Shown here: positions 12,883 through 13,290 of the stretch, piece by piece
Numbering within the stretch: position 1 is the stretch's first letter
Layout: each line of letters opens with the position of its first letter
Origin: an uncultured bacterium
Lineage (GTDB): Bacteria; CAIJMQ01
Direction: 5' to 3'
Length of the DNA stretch: 13,290 nt
NCBI GenBank assembly: GCA_903821905.1
Contig: CAIJMQ010000075.1
Location: forward strand, 1 to 13,290
The notes under the pieces: generated by a model
The model's input: the letters and a program-made list of their open reading frames with translations, nothing else
The model's database searches: none
What the model was told of the DNA's origin: nothing
Translations under genes and position numbers: made by a program

Positions 12883-13290
12883 TTATTTTTGTCTTCCTTC
12901 AATAAAAAGTACTTTTTCTTCCCCTTCAGCTTCCAATATAACACTATTTGGTTCTATTTTCTTAATTTTTACACCCTCTATTATTGCTCCTTGCCCTGTT
13001 ACTTCTTCATTTATAATTGCCAATGGTTTTTTAGAATCCCAGAGTATGCCCTTAAGGGTTAGTCTTTCAAAAAGTTTTGAAGTAATTACTTTTCCTTCCG
13101 ACATGCTTTTACCTTCAGAAGAGAAAATGTCCCTGTCTTCTGCGTAAGAAAATTCCTGCACATTTTCTTTATTTTTTAAATATTCATTTGCCATTTCAAG
13201 TATAACTTTTAACTCCAATCCACTTCCCTCTGCTTTTTCAATGTTCTGTTTTAGATTTTTTTTAGAAGGAGAACGTAATGCTAAAACCCA
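12883..13290 (-). CDS. PilP/GspC-like pilus or secretion protein, partial at its 5' end
   Basis: The reading frame stays open to the window edge, so the start lies outside. At least 135 codons are visible, and a TTG at 13218 is not a credible start. The conserved part is LTLKGILWDSKKPLAIINEEVTGQG, then IIEGVKIKKIEPNSVILEAEGEEKVLFIEG. This is the small beta-domain pattern (L.GI.w....P.AIIN...v..G..i.g..I..I....v.l) of PilP and GspC proteins, which link the inner-membrane complex to the secretin. The N-terminal portion is Lys/Glu-rich and may be a linker after a membrane anchor not in view. The secretin gene follows after 17 bp, so they form one operon in the PilP-PilQ order. Confidence 0.7.
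   Translation of the reverse strand, partial: WVLALRSPSKKNLKQNIEKAEGSGLELKVILEMANEYLKNKENVQEFSYAEDRDIFSSEGKSMSEGKVITSKLFERLTLKGILWDSKKPLAIINEEVTGQGAIIEGVKIKKIEPNSVILEAEGEEKVLFIEGRQK

Noticed and set aside
13218-13290. A complete 111-residue gene starting at TTG 13218
   Set aside because: The frame stays open upstream to the window edge, so this is a truncated gene with its start outside.
1-13290. A defence system, CRISPR array, transposon or prophage
   Set aside because: No tandem spaced repeats, transposase, integrase or recognised defence domains were seen. The GIY-YIG gene is the common small housekeeping-type family.

Overview
This is an AT-rich bacterial window, densely packed and with very short intergenic gaps. 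It almost certainly comes from a Gram-negative-type (diderm) organism. It encodes an LptE-type LPS-assembly lipoprotein, a TonB-like protein, a BamD-like TPR protein, a LysM/LytM envelope lipoprotein and a type IV pilus/type II secretion secretin. The layout and the scattered AT-rich palindromes in gene edges would suit an uncultivated lineage such as Omnitrophota or a relative. That placement is a guess from general resemblance; no marker here proves it.

Left part (1-2160, minus strand): a two-gene operon read leftward from an extended -10 promoter near 2100. A DRE-TIM/HMGL-like aldolase overlaps by 4 bp a 3-dehydroquinate synthase (aroB). Divergent from it (2167-3867, plus) are a small GIY-YIG protein and miaB (tRNA ms2i6A37 synthase). 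The 5' end of miaB carries a 74-bp palindromic element, and its middle carries an AT-rich micro-repeat. Next (3913-4692, minus) come a small three-helix membrane protein and a small lipoprotein, then palindromic DNA and a tRNA-Gln(CUG) gene at 4838-4909.

Centre to right (4987-11073, plus): asd, tRNA-Glu(CUC), a TonB-like gene, a PfkB-type kinase, tRNA-Gly(CCC), an NlpD/EnvC-like LysM-LytM lipoprotein, a BamD-like TPR protein, lptE and holA, all on one strand with gaps of 0-70 bp. The two tRNA genes end only 5-6 nt before the start codon of the following protein gene, so tRNA 3' processing may define the 5' ends of those mRNAs. holA meets rpsT (minus) tail to tail with a 27-bp overlap. rpsT has its own clear promoter. 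At the right edge (minus) are a short PilQ-like secretin and, upstream of it, a PilP/GspC-like gene that runs off the window. These look like the end of a pilMNOPQ-type operon.

Functionally the window is mostly housekeeping (aromatic and aspartate-family amino acids, tRNA genes and tRNA modification, ribosome, replication) plus cell-envelope assembly. I see no defence system, CRISPR array, transposase or prophage. The items most worth a second look are the leaderless tRNA-mRNA junctions, the palindromic element that supplies or extends the miaB start, the aroB-aldolase pairing, and the loss of catalytic residues in the LytM domain.
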